Origin: Cryptomeria japonica
Lineage: Eukaryota; Streptophyta; Pinopsida; Cupressales; Cupressaceae
Length of the DNA: 64,000 nucleotides
Direction: 5' to 3'
NCBI RefSeq assembly: GCF_030272615.1
Contig: NC_081415.1
Span: 186,559,994-186,623,993 of the forward strand
Position 1 is the stretch's first letter, and every line of letters begins with the position of its first letter. The position numbers and the translations under genes were made by a program. Of the stretch, positions 1-11,484 are shown in pieces. The notes beneath the pieces are model-generated. The model worked only from the letters and a program-made list of their open reading frames with translations, did no database searches and had not been told where the DNA came from.

Positions 1-147
1 TCAAACTAGTACATGAAACTTTGAATTAATTTATGGATTATCAAGTAGAGACTGCATTATTAACAATAAATTGCATTTGAGGGTTTGAGCTCTGTAGGGT
101 AGAGTCAAGTATATCAACCATAATTAAAAGTTCAGTTCTATAGCACT
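1..147. other. Left flank, nothing recognised
   Basis: AT-rich sequence without a convincing reading frame. Its last five bases (143-147, gcact) form the left target-site duplication of the element that starts at 148. Confidence 0.6.
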
Positions 148-1564
148 TGTAGTCACATAAATCTATCCAGTTTAATTAAATGAATATTTGCTATTTATTT
201 GATTAAAAACCCACTAGCCAACAGTTAATTAAATTAACATTTAATTAATTCTTCTTCAAACAAATCTCCTATTAATTAAATAAATTATTCAATTTATTTT
301 AATTCATTCATTAAACTAAATTCACAATCAATTAAATGAATAAATCTTTCTTATTTCATTTAAATCCTCTTTCCTCTTTTAAATAAATTAAATAAAACAT
401 TTATTTAAATCATTAAATCCCCCCCACTTGCATTCTCCTAAAAATGCAACTTGCACCTATTTGTTGAAATAAATGAATTTTATTTTAATAAAAATTCTAT
501 TTTCCCTCACCCACCAAACCCACTTGCAATCCTAATCCCCTTCTAGACGCTTCTAACCCCTTCCTAATTAGCCTAATCCATCCCCTAAATATTGTCACAT
601 TCCTAGGCAACTTGGAGTCACTTCTCAAAGGCTCCAAAGTCTTTGAAAACATTTAATGCTTTATGTGTCCAACAAGCTAACCTCTAAAGTCTTCCAAACC
701 ACTAATGGCTCTTACATGACCATTTATGGTTAAAGACTTTGACCCCTAACTCAACCCTCATGTAAGCCATGTGTCTCCTCAAGCATTTATTGCTTTGACC
801 ATGTTTATCCTCACTAACTCTTGCACAAGAGTTTATCCATTGGATAAAGGCATTATTCTTTGAATAATGAACTTATTCACTCAACCTAACCTTAATCTTA
901 CCTCCTAGGTTAACCCTCAGGTCATGTCAAGCATTTAATGCTTCTACCCTCTCCTCTCAACCCATCTCATGTTGACACTTGTCATCCTGGGATTGGGTTG
1001 AAAGTCCTCACATAGATCATAAACCATTCAATCCTGACCCTTGTTGAGATTACTCAATCTCAACCATCCATTGCTCCATTTTTCCTATAAATAGAGCCCA
1101 TTTCTTCATAATCTAGATCCTAAAAATTTGTATGCATTTAACTTATAGCCAATTTTAGAGAAGAGCATTTAGCATAAATCACATATATTGTTATTTTGGA
1201 CTAAAATAAATCATTTTCATTTCATAGCATCTAATATTAGTTTGTTTTACACTTGCATTTGCATAGTTAAATCATTTTCAATCTTGAACCTCCATAAGGC
1301 ATCCATAGTGCAAAAATCTTCTGAGAGCTTCACTAATTTGGAACTTGGAGAGGAGAGGAACAAGGGAGGAGGAGCTACAAGCATGGTGGAAGGCATTTGG
1401 AGATGCCTTATTGTATTTGCTTTCATGGTCAAATGTTTTATTATGTTGTTAGTGTCTCTCTTGGTATGCCTGCTTAGACTAGTCTTTGGTTGATTAACAC
1501 TAACGTTTCTTTCTTGTGTTCTTGTGTGTGTTGCCTTACCACAGATTTTCTAATCCATTTTGCA
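148..1564 (+). repeat. 5' LTR of element 1, 3' end missing
   Basis: Direct repeat of 8792-10239. It starts TGTAGTCACATAAATC and runs to TTGCA at 1560-1564, where the 3' LTR continues with aagcatca but this copy passes straight into pol sequence. The last bases of the LTR and the primer-binding site are therefore lost. AT-rich, with many ttaatt/aaataa runs in the first 300 bases. A TATA-like box lies at 1086-1093. Confidence 0.9.
1086..1093 (+). promoter_or_regulatory. TATA box of element 1 5' LTR
   Basis: TATAAATA followed by a G. The same box stands at 9752-9759 in the 3' LTR, and an equivalent one in the tandem-array LTRs. The position late in the LTR suits an RNA polymerase II promoter. 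Inferred from sequence only. Confidence 0.6.
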
Positions 1565-3879
1565 TAACTGGCAGATAAGTGTCACCCCTTTACACACCTG
1601 CTACACAAAAACATCCGCTTTCAATGGGATACTAGATGCCAGCAAGCATTCCAGATGCTTAAAGACTATCTCATGAATACACCATTTCTGATCCCACTAG
1701 ATCCAAGTAGACCTATATTACTCTATATTTCAGCAACAAATATAGCATTGGGAGTGCTACTAGCTCAACATAATGCAGAAGGGAAAGAGTGTGTTGTTTA
1801 CTACATATCTTGCACACTGGTTGGCTATGAACTCAATTACACACCTATTGAGTGAGCTTGCCTAGCAGTAATCTTGGCATCCACTAAACTAAGGCACTAC
1901 CTATTAACACATAAAGTATAACTCATTGCAAAGATTGATCCACTAAAGTACTTACTCAGCAAAGCAACATTGACTGGCCGCTTGGCCAAATGGGTAATGA
2001 TTCTAAGTGAATTTGACATTGAGTATGTGGACCCTAAGGATATCAAAGGGCAAGTTATTGTAGATCAGTTGGCCGATGCACCACTCATAGGCAATCATCC
2101 TCTCATTTCCAATTTTCTAGATGAAGAGATCTTCATTTTCCAGATGGTTCATACACTAGGCATGGCTTGGGGGTAGGCATTTTGTTTATCACACCTCAAG
2201 GTGACAGCATCTCAAAGTCTTACAGGCTCGCATTTCCATGCACGAACAACATAGCAGAGTATGAGGCCTTGATCATAGGACTCAAACTAGCCATACAATA
2301 GAAATTAAAAGAGTTATAGATATATGGCGACTCCCAACTGGTCACCCAACAAGTAACCGATGAATATCAAACCAAGGATGATAAACTCATGTCGTACAAG
2401 AAAATGGTGGACAATTTAAAGGCATCATTTACTACTATAATCTTTGAATAGATACCCAGAGATTAGAATCGAGCTGCTGACACTATGGCTACCATTGCCT
2501 CTCTCCTAGATCTTCCACAAAATTCAACACGCTACGAGTTCTTGGTAGAACAACTTTGGATTCCCGCTTATGATATCCCCGAATCTGAGATTATATGTCT
2601 CCTTGTCGATTCTGAATCCCTATGGTACAGTGAATTCTACACCTATCTATGTGATCACACACTTCCTCCAAACCAATCGAATAACCAATGTAAAACCTTC
2701 ATTCGCCAAACCACCCAATATACCATCATTATTGAAACCCTATACCGACGCAGTCTTGATGGTACTCTCCTTCAATGTTTGGAACGGGATGAGATAACAA
2801 AGGCCTTGGAAGAGGTACACAAAGGAATTTGTGGAACTCATGCAAGCAGTCTTTCACTAGCCAAGAAGATCATATGTGCTAGATACTATTGGCCATCCAT
2901 GGAAAAAGACTCCTACTACTTTGTTAGAAAATGCAAGAAATGCCAAGTTCATGAAGACTTGATACATGTGCCAGCACACGAATTGCAACCAATCACAAAA
3001 CCATGGCCCTTTTGTCAATGGGGACTTGACCTTGTGGGTAAAATCCATCCATCTTCATCCAATGGCCATAAATTCATTATTACCGCCACCGAATACTTCA
3101 CAAAGTGGATTGAAGCTGTTCCACTTACCCAAGTCACCGGCAAGAAGATCAGCTCATTCATTTTAAATTACATCATTTTCCGGTATGGTGTACCCATGTC
3201 CATCATCACAGATAACGGGCTTCCTTTCAAAAAGCAGGATGTCTGTGAACTCTGTGAGAAGTTTCACATCCAACACCGCTTTTCCACTCCCTATTACCCA
3301 CAAGGAAATGGTCAGGCCGAAGCATCGAACAAGAACATATTAAGAATCCTCAAGAAGATAGTCAACGATGTTGGCCATGATTGGCATGTTCAATTAAATC
3401 AAGCACTATGGGCATATCAAACTAGCATTCGAACCCCTACAGGCATAACTCCCTACTCACTAGTCTATGGCGTCGAAGCCATCCCACCTATTGAGGTTGA
3501 GATACCATCTCTATGGGTTTCCTTGCATAATCTCATAGATGATGAAGCATATAGAGTATCATGTCTTCAAGACTTGGAACTACTTGATGAGAAATGACAT
3601 GCTACATACAATCAACTCAAAGGCTATCAGCAGTGCATGAGAAGAAGCTATAATCATCGAGTTAGACATCGCACATTTGAGGTAGGCGATCTTGTTCTTC
3701 GAGAGAATCCTCATAACCAACCAAACAAAGAACATCAGAGAAAGTTTGAATCAAACTGGCTAGGTCCATATGTTATCACTATTGTATTTGGGTCTGGGGC
3801 ATATCAGTTGGCTACTTAAGAAGGAGAACCACTAGCAGATCCAATCAACATCATGCACCTCAAATAGTTTTATACATAA
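1565..3879 (+). pseudogene. Tat-type pol remnant: RNase H, second RNase H, integrase
   Basis: The sequence begins in the tail of the RT (CHPFTHLLHKNI) and continues with the RT-linked RNase H (1655-1855, 1970-2176), the archaeal-type RNase H (about 2130-2480) and integrase (2485-3597, then 3637-3879). Integrase keeps the knuckle cysteines (KCKKC) and an Asp-Asp-Glu set: GLDLVG, TDNGLPF and QGNGQAE. It ends at MHLK-stop-FYT, as in the array copies. Stops include TGA at 1853 and 3595 and TAA at 3817. A small deletion near 2140 shifts the frame. It aligns along its length with 21033-23372 of the array on the other strand. Upstream gag, protease and RT are absent. Non-functional. Confidence 0.93.
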
Positions 3880-6170
3880 GTTGTACAGAGCATCAGGTTC
3901 CCATACATACCAAAAAAACACCAAAAAAAATTCAGATAAATGTCCTAAAGAAAATACAAAAAAATCAAAATAGTAAAGAAAATTCATGCATCCAAACGGT
4001 GAACAACCACTCCGGTGGCACCTTGGGTAAGTGTGATGGTGAAAACCTAGCAAACAGGCACCACTCGTAAAGGGTATGGCTCCATTGTATTTTAAACTTG
4101 TGGCGATCACATCCACACATCCATCCGTCCAAACCATGGCTTGTTATTGATTTGCAATCAAGGAATAAAAACATCATAAAAACATCAAAAATCAATAAAA
4201 AAACATGGCAACACTTTTGTACATACGCTTTTCAAGCAAATACCAAACAAACATTGTGAAATACTCAAACAATGACCACTGATCACATCAACCAAATAAT
4301 CAACATCGACATGCAAACTGTCTTGACAAGGATGCATCCTTCCTTACCAAAACAAAGACATGATAACATTTTCTTTGACAAGAAAATTTTGTCTAAGCTA
4401 TCAAGTACTTAGTCAGTTTGATAAATTATTTATTCATTTATATCAAGTTCCTATGCTACTCTGGGATATCCACAAGTGATTAGAGTGGCCACGATGGTTT
4501 CTAAGCATTGTTTGTATATCTTCTGCGAATTATTCCAATGAAGTTCTGGGGCATGTACTAATGGTGCCTATGTGGGAAGTTCACTAAGTTACGTGATCAT
4601 ATGCAAAATATAGTCATGGATCACTATGGCTTCCTAACTATAGCGTATACCTTGACCATATGAGCATGAACCATTATGGAGGGTCCATATTCTTTATTCT
4701 TTATTTATGTTGTTTTTTTGCAAGTACAATGCTCTATCCTTGGTTCCTACTGCCTCATCCAAGATTGATACTATCATGCTCAATGATGAAAATAAAGCAC
4801 TATGGATCATCATTCCATCTCATCTGTTTGTATTGCATTCTGTTGCATATCACCCATCCATTTAATCATTCATTATTCATATGCATGGTTTTGTATGCAA
4901 GTACTAACAAGGATTAATATGAGAAGTTATTTGAAAAATGAACTGGTCTTGGATACAAAAATCACGACAGAGTTCTCTGATACATCATCAATGCATCATG
5001 CGAAGTCTAAACAACCTTGCATTCATCTATCATGAACACATAATCATTTCATTACATTTAGTGGCATTTAAATACAATTAGTTCATTATAATATGCTTGC
5101 ATATAGGTTTATTAACTTTATTTTTATCCATTCATTAGAGTGCATTTCATATCATTTAGTCGCATTTAAATACATATAGTTCATTATCATGTACTTGAAT
5201 TAGTATCATTACATCATTTCATCATTACAAATTCATGACATTTAGATTCATTTGTATGATAAATTTCTCACCATTTACTACCATTATTAACCATTACCAT
5301 GCATTCATTTATCTATCCATTAGTTAAGTGCATTCATTTATCCATCTCATATATTCTTATACTCATTCATTTCATCTTACAAAAAATTTCATTTAGGATT
5401 CATTAACAATACATTCATTATCCTATTAATTGCATTAAGGTGTAGTTATTCATCACCCATGAGTTGCATTATCATTACATTAACATTTCACTTAGTCATA
5501 TTTTATAACATTTAGATCATAACAAAACCATTTGACTCAACATTGGTTTATACATTTTACATACATTCATTTAGATTTCTTCACATAGACATTTCTACTT
5601 TACATTTGTTTATCCATATTGCATTCATTTTTAACCATCTAGATGTGTTTACATAAATCATTCATACATTGCATCAAACATCATTGCATATCATCATCTC
5701 ATCGACATAAAGCACAAGTACTATCTATGTCATCATTAGGATCATTTCATTATGCATACATTATCATCATAGCAGTACATACATCAAACAATACACCAAC
5801 AAATCATGCATATAAACCTGCATCCACATGTTAGTGCCACATTCATAAACATGCATATAGACATCATATAAATCAAACATAACATGCATATAGGACTCAT
5901 CTCATCCACACCTACATATAGCACATACAAATATCCATCTAAGCATACATCATAGATCATCACCCTGCATAAATCCATACATATCATCAACATGCATATC
6001 ATCACAAAATATGGGATCTCCTCATATATCATATCATCTCGTAAAAACATACATGTATCAGAGTACAATGAAGTCAAAAATATCGGCTACCAAGAGCCAT
6101 CCAAGACACAATCCAAAATGATAATGAAATACAATACATAAATGCTCTCTCAAATGCCTATGGCCAGATG
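3880..6170. other. 3' spacer of element 1, non-coding
   Basis: No supported gene. About 3880-4900 resembles the spacer of the array elements (reverse complement of about 19600-21030), including the passage that ends ggggcatgtactaatggtg. About 5040-6130 is AT-rich low-complexity DNA rich in cattta, ttcatt and catcat, and has no counterpart in the array copies. Open frames here are low-complexity by-products. Confidence 0.7.
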
Positions 6171-6179
6171 CTGCACCAC

Positions 6180-7800
6180 CATCACCACCTGCTCCCTCAC
6201 TCCCCCCTGCACCACCTACACTACCTCGTCATGGAGGACCCATCACACCACCACTACTTTGTATCCTCCGAGACTGCTCTAATCTCTCCCGATGCATCTC
6301 GGAATAACTCAATGCCCATCAACTAGATGGCACCTCCTACTCATATAGACCCCACCAGTAATCGACCTCTACACCTACTCTTCGTAACTCTCTCGCCAGG
6401 GAATCAGTCGATGGCCCATGTTCCTATACTCCCTCCAAGGCCCAAACTCTCTCTTGTAACTAGATCACCCTGTCAAAGGTTTGATCTCTCTCCCACAACA
6501 CTATAGTCAACTCTAACTCTCGTGCAAATAGCTACACATCTCTAGCTGCCACCTCCGCCTCCATATCCTCTAGTTGGCTCTGCAAAACTAATATCATATG
6601 ATCTTGCAGATCTCCACCACCTGTAGCTCCCTCCCCCATATCCATAGGTGCCTCTCTAGTGGCTCCCTCCCCTATATCCATAGGTACCTCTCCCTCCCCC
6701 GCATCCCTGCCACCTAATCTCATGCCTCCCTGCATCAAAGGTCCCTGTGATACCCATAATGGCTGCCCACCTCTCCCTCTCCGCTGTAACTATCCACCAC
6801 CCCCTCCAAAACCACCACCCCCTCCTCCACCTCCTCCATCACCTCCTCCTCCATCACCACCACCTCCATCCCCTCTCCCTTGTCCACCTACTACCACTCC
6901 ATGACCTCCTCTCCTCCTCGAAAGATGGAATAGGATCTGTTGGATCTGATATCTGTGGAATTGGATGTGCAGTAATATACTACGTGTACTCCTCAGTAAC
7001 ACCTGCATCTACCATCCCTAGCCTCATATGCCATGGTCTTGCCTATAGAGTCTGAAACACTGCCAAAGCCTGATCATAGTGTAATACTGGCCCCCATAGG
7101 AACCTCTCTCAGACCACCCTTGCGTACTCCCCAGATCCACTCGATAGTCCCCGTCTCCATCCAAACTGTCTCAAAACCATACGAGGTACCTATCTCTCCA
7201 CATTGTAGGTTGTCCTATTAATCAGGTATCGTATCATAAAAACATACGACAAGGCCTCTGCATCATCCTCCCATGGCTCACACTCAATACACGGCCTCCA
7301 GATCACCGCATACAAATTATCAAGCGCCCACCACCACCACTCCAACATCCCCAGGTGGAGTTGACTCATCATACCGCCATACATATATACATAGGACTGA
7401 TCCACTGCCCTAACTCTTAGACTCACTAGTCAGGTCACAAGTAAGTGCTCCCATGCCCAGATATGAAGAAGAGTGATCCCCACTCCTAGTGAGCTCACCT
7501 CTCAGTATACTACCTCATGTAGCTCTTGATATAAGTGCGATAGCATGCACGGTCCCCATGCAAAGTGGGTCCTCTCAGTCATCATCAGCTCTATAACCTA
7601 GCCCCAACCAACGACCAGTCCATGCGATCGTCAATCTGGGCATAGCAGTCCCCCAACAATCCCTAATAAAATAGTTGGTAGTGGTTCATACAAAGTAGCT
7701 ATATCCTCACATGCTATTGAGCCGTTGTGAGTGAACACATTGTCATGAAAAAATCTCTGTACTATTTATGTCCCCCAAGCTCGGTCATACATCACTAGCT
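6180..7800 (-). pseudogene. Antisense PMD (plant mobile domain) gene remnant inside element 1
   Basis: Read on the minus strand, the conceptual translation shows the plant mobile domain. Pieces are LYQELHEVVY (about 7520-7550), LLHIWAWEH (about 7460-7490), IWRPCIECEPWEDD and SYVFMIRYL (about 7230-7310), and RMVLRQFG (about 7165-7190). A Gly/Asp-rich linker (6790-6915), two copies of PMD(I/M)GEGAT and a heptad-rich, coiled-coil-like tail down to about 6180 follow. That layout is familiar from plant PMD/MAIN-like proteins, whose role is mostly unknown. Frameshifts and stops break it. It lies antisense between integrase and 3' LTR, where Tat elements are known to carry extra antisense ORFs. The array elements lack this stretch. 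Confidence 0.75.
6791..6885. repeat. CCTCCA-type microsatellite coding Gly-rich linker on minus strand
   Basis: Run of cctcca/ccacct units, purine/pyrimidine biased. On the minus strand it encodes GGGGGGGD repeats between the PMD and the coiled-coil-like part. Probably expanded by replication slippage. Confidence 0.75.
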
Positions 7801-7924
7801 CTACAACAGGCATTTATCATAATGGCCTAAGTCTCAACAGGGCTGCTATGGTTCAAAACAACTCCCCTCTCCATTCATCCATCATTGGCATCAGGAGATT
7901 CTTTTTCAAAACACTTGGGCATCT

Positions 7925-8275
7925 ATTTTCCTAACAATAGTGCTACTCTACACACAATAGCGCTAATATGCTGCCAACCATGCTAAACCAACTACACAAT
8001 AGCATTAAAAACACAACAACGCTATAACAACTATGCAAACATGCTATATCAAAACAATTGCGCTTCGCACAGTGCTCAATGGTGCTAAACCTACAAATGT
8101 GCTAAATCAACTATACAAAAGTGCTACACTTTACAAATGTGCTAAAACCACTATGCAGAAGCGCTATAGTGCCACAATAGGGCTATTAAAATTGACAACA
8201 ACGCCAAAACATAGTTTTAGCGCTATTGTTTTGACTCAACTTGGACAAGCTAAAAAACATATAAAAAATGCATGA
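7925..8275. repeat. Degenerate short tandem repeat with GCGCTA/GTGCTA core
   Basis: About 350 bases with many copies of a drifting 20-30 base unit around tagcgcta, gtgcta or atgcta, separated by ccactatgcaaa-like spacers. Comparable agcgc words recur in the leader of the array elements (30822-30990 and 45056-45224). No coding signal is convincing. The function is unknown. Confidence 0.55.
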
Positions 8276-8410
8276 AAAACAAAATTTCAAATTCACATAC
8301 CGCTGGTCCGTAGTCATCTAGCTGCTAGAATCGATGAACTCGCTCTAGCCGATGATCTACTATTGGTACTAGCATCCTGAATGTTGCTTGCTCTTTCGAA
8401 AAGGTCACTA

Positions 8411-8698
8411 TTAGAGCTCAGATATCACTATGGAGACGAATGCAAATGAACCTGTTTTCACCCCTTTCCCCCCATATATACCCTTCGTCGTAACCCTAAT
8501 TTTACCCCACTCACTGTCGTGGTCCCTGTGAACTTCCAAAGCCTCCCATTTCTCTGTTTTATCTCCAATTTCTTCTATTCTTTCACCAGTATTGCTAAAT
8601 TCTTCTCTTCTAACACCCCGCCAAATTTCCTTCTTTTTTGAGAGGTCGCCCGATTTTTTGAAATTTTCGGCCCATCTCTTGAGGGGGCATAGCACCCA
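8411..8698 (-). pseudogene. Conserved antisense ORF start beside the 3' LTR of element 1
   Basis: This minus-strand frame begins about 95 bases from the 3' LTR and contains KSGDLSKKKEIWRGVRREE. The array copies have the same peptide (KSGGLSKKNEKWRGCRIEE) in the equivalent place, 18715-18951 and 32960-33196, also antisense to the element. In element 1 the reading frame from the ATG at 8698 and the one holding this motif are out of phase, so it is broken here. It may be the first part of the antisense gene whose later part is the PMD. That link is inference. Confidence 0.45.
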
Positions 8699-8777
8699 TT
8701 AAATTAGCATTTTATGGGGCATATTTCTTCACACCTCTTTTTCTTTCTTTGAAACGACGCGATAAAACACACCATCT

Positions 8778-8791
8778 CAAAGAGGGGCAAA
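8778..8791 (+). promoter_or_regulatory. Polypurine tract of element 1
   Basis: caaagaggggcaaa lies directly before the 3' LTR TG. The same tract occurs next to the LTRs of the array on the other strand. In LTR elements it primes plus-strand DNA. Confidence 0.85.
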
Positions 8792-10239
8792 TGTAGTCAT
8801 GTAAATCTGTCTAGTTTAATTAAATGTATATTTGCTATTTATTTGATTAAAAACCCACTAGCCAATAGTTAATTAAATTAACATTTAATTAATTCTTCTT
8901 CAAACAAATCTCCTATTAATTAAATAAATTATTCAATTTATTTTAATTCATTCATTCAACTAAATTCACAATCAATTAAATGAATAAATCTTATTTATTT
9001 CATTTAAATCCCCTTTCCTCTTTTAAATAAATTAAATAAAACATTTATTTATATCATTAAATCCCCCCACTTGCATTCTCCTAAAAATGCAACTTGCACC
9101 TATTTGTTGAAATAAATGAATTTTATTTTAGTAAAAATTCTATTTTCCGTCACCCACCAAACCCACTTGCAATCCTAATCCCCTTCTAGACTCTTCTAAC
9201 CCCTTCCTAATTAGCCTAATCCATCCCCTAAATATTGTCACATTCCTAAGCAACTTGGAGTCACTTCTCAAAGACTCCAAAGTCTTTGAAAAACATTTAA
9301 TGCTTTATGTGTCCAAAAAGCTAACCTCTAAAGCCTTCCAAACTACTAACGGCTCTTACATGACCATTTATGGTTAAATCCACTTGCACCCATGGTTAAG
9401 GACTTTGACCCCTAACTCAACCCTCATGTAACCCATGTGTCTCCTCAAGCATTTATTGCTTTGACCATGGTTATCCTCACTAACTCTTGCACAAGAGTTT
9501 ATCCATTGGATAAAGGTATTATTCTTTGAACAATGAATTTATTTACTGAACCTAACCTTTACCCTACCTTCCAGGTTAACCCTCAGGTCATGTCAAGCAT
9601 TTAATGCTTCTTCCCTCTCCTCTCAACCCATCTCATGTTGACACTTGTCATCCTGGGATTGGGTTGAAAGTCCTCACATAGATCATAAACCATTCAATGA
9701 TGACCCTTGCTGAGATTACTCAATCTCAACCATCCATTGTTCCATTTTTCCTATAAATAGAGCTCATTTCTTCATAATCCAGATCTTGAAAACTTGTATG
9801 CATTTAACTAAATAGCCAATTTTAGAGAAGAGCATTTAGCATAAATCACATATATTGTTATTTTGGACTAAAATAAATCATTTTCATTTCATAGCATCTA
9901 ATACTAGTTTGTTTTACACTTGCATTTGCATAGTTAAATCATTTTCAATCTTGAACCTCCATAAGGCATCCATAGTGCAAAAAGATGCTGAGAGCTACAC
10001 TAATTTGGAACTTGGAGATGAGAGGAATGAGGGAGGAGGAGCTACAAGCATGGTGGAAGGAATTTGGAGATGCCTTAATGTATTTGCTTTCATGGTCAAA
10101 TGCTTTATTATGTTTTTAGTGTCTCTCTTGGTATGCCTACTTAGACTAGTCTTTGGTTGATTAACACTAACGTTTCTTTCTTGTGTTCTTGTGTGTGTTG
10201 CCTTACCCCAGATTTTCTAATCCATTTTGCAAAGCATCA
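8792..10239 (+). repeat. 3' LTR of element 1
   Basis: Complete LTR of 1448 bases, TGTAGTCATG to GCATCA. It pairs with 148-1564, and indels between the two are visible (for example an extra ccacttgcacccatggttaa-like insert near 9375). TATA box at 9752-9759. Followed by the acact duplication. Confidence 0.92.
9752..9759 (+). promoter_or_regulatory. TATA box of element 1 3' LTR
   Basis: TATAAATA, equivalent to 1086-1093 of the 5' LTR. Confidence 0.55.
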
Positions 10240-10449
10240 ACACTATTAGGGTTTTATTTAGGGTAGACTTTATGTTACAAGATTAGGAACCAATCTAATA
10301 GTTGAAGTCTAACCATTCATATTATTATTGTTTGAGCCTTTCTTATGGTCTCATTGAGTTCAATTCATTGATGGTCATTACAAAATCCAAACATTTAAAT
10401 TGTGACAACTTCAATCAAACTACAATAGGTAGCACCTATAGTAGTTTAC
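10240..10449. other. Intergenic sequence right of element 1
   Basis: Starts with the acact duplication (10240-10244). AT-rich. No gene recognised. Confidence 0.5.
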
Positions 10450-10782
10450 AATGGATAATAATTATTATAATTTTTATGACATTTTGAAAAATTTGTAAAG
10501 GTTTGTATTTAAGAAGTAATACTATATTATTATTAATTTACTTATATTGAAGGCATTCCCTTTATGAGAGGTATCAACTCAACTTGAGTGATCAATGACA
10601 CAACTTTTTCATTCATTTTTGTTTTTTTGTTGGATAGCAATGATTACAATTTTTAATATATTTTTTAAATTTGTAAAGGTTTATATTTGATAAGTAATAA
10701 TAGTATATTGTTATTTTTTACTTACATTGAAGGTGTTCCTTTTATGAGAACGAGCAACTTGACTTGAGTGATCAATGACACA
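10450..10782. repeat. Two diverged tandem copies, 178-base spacing
   Basis: atttgtaaaggttt starts at 10491 and again at 10669. Both copies continue through a gaagtaata-like stretch, an attgaaggcattcc or attgaaggtgttcc stretch, and end in acttgagtgatcaatgacac. Point changes and small indels show age. Non-coding. Confidence 0.75.
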
Positions 10783-11484
10783 AAGTAATGCAAGATGATG
10801 TAATGCATTGCCATCCTACACATGGATTTAGTTTTTTCAATCATTGGTTTTTATTTTTATTTACTAGGTCTTCTCAAAAGGATGAGCACAAATTTGATCA
10901 ACCAGGAAAAAATAGCAATGGGATTTTGCCTATATTTTGTTTCACGCAATCTTACTGTAAGAAGCAAGGTAAGCACGAAACACCTTTGGCCTTTTGCAGT
11001 CTCTCTCTCAACGAATATGCTCCGCCAACTCCCTTTTCACTTCAATAATTTAATCAACCAAATAACTAAAAATCCAAAACAAACAAACAAACACTTCTAT
11101 CTAATTATTTTCACCAAACCATGACAAATTTTATTTATAATTAATATTTAATAATTATTATTTTAGATATAATTCTTTATTATAATTAGATCTGTTAAAT
11201 ATTGAATTTTTCTAATCGAAGTGGACAACAAAATAAATGCATGTGTATGTTAAAAGCCCAACCTATCCTTTCATTTTATTTTTGTTGTTGATGGAATGGT
11301 GTACCCTTGGACCTACCCCAATGTGAAACAGGGAAGTGGTGTATCATCAAATCATCATTGCACCACTTTCTCACTGATCAAAAGAGAGGAACAAATGAGA
11401 GGTACGATAGCGTGAGTATCACGCAAACTTGCTATCGCTGACAAGCAAGAGAAAAGTTGTGGCAATAAATGCCACGATGACCAA
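10783..11484. other. No gene recognised
   Basis: AT-rich unique-looking sequence with short chance reading frames. I see no domain, LTR end or RNA gene here. Confidence 0.5.

Larger units (their letters stand above)
148..10239 (+). mobile_element. Ty3/Gypsy Tat-type element with internal deletion (element 1)
   Basis: Two LTRs in direct orientation (148-1564 and 8792-10239) bracket pol remnants, a long 3' spacer and a polypurine tract. The flanks gcact (143-147) and acact (10240-10244) match at four of five positions, as expected for an aged duplication. The LTR begins TGTAGTCA and ends GCATCA. The element is a relative of the tandem array at 16832-47103: the pol proteins, the polypurine tract and both LTR ends are alike, but the LTR is shorter (about 1.45 versus 1.80 kb). 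PBS, leader, gag, protease and most of the RT are missing, and the rest of pol has stops. It could not move by itself. Lineage is taken from the dual RNase H arrangement seen intact in its relatives. Confidence 0.9.

Noticed and set aside
1188-1493. 101-codon frame inside the LTR of element 1, repeated at 9855-10160
   Set aside because: Located within a non-coding LTR and kept only because the LTRs are copies of each other.
6659-6904. Proline-rich plus-strand frame resembling an extensin or formin linker
   Set aside because: It is the complement of the Gly-rich linker of the antisense PMD remnant and stems from a CCTCCA microsatellite.
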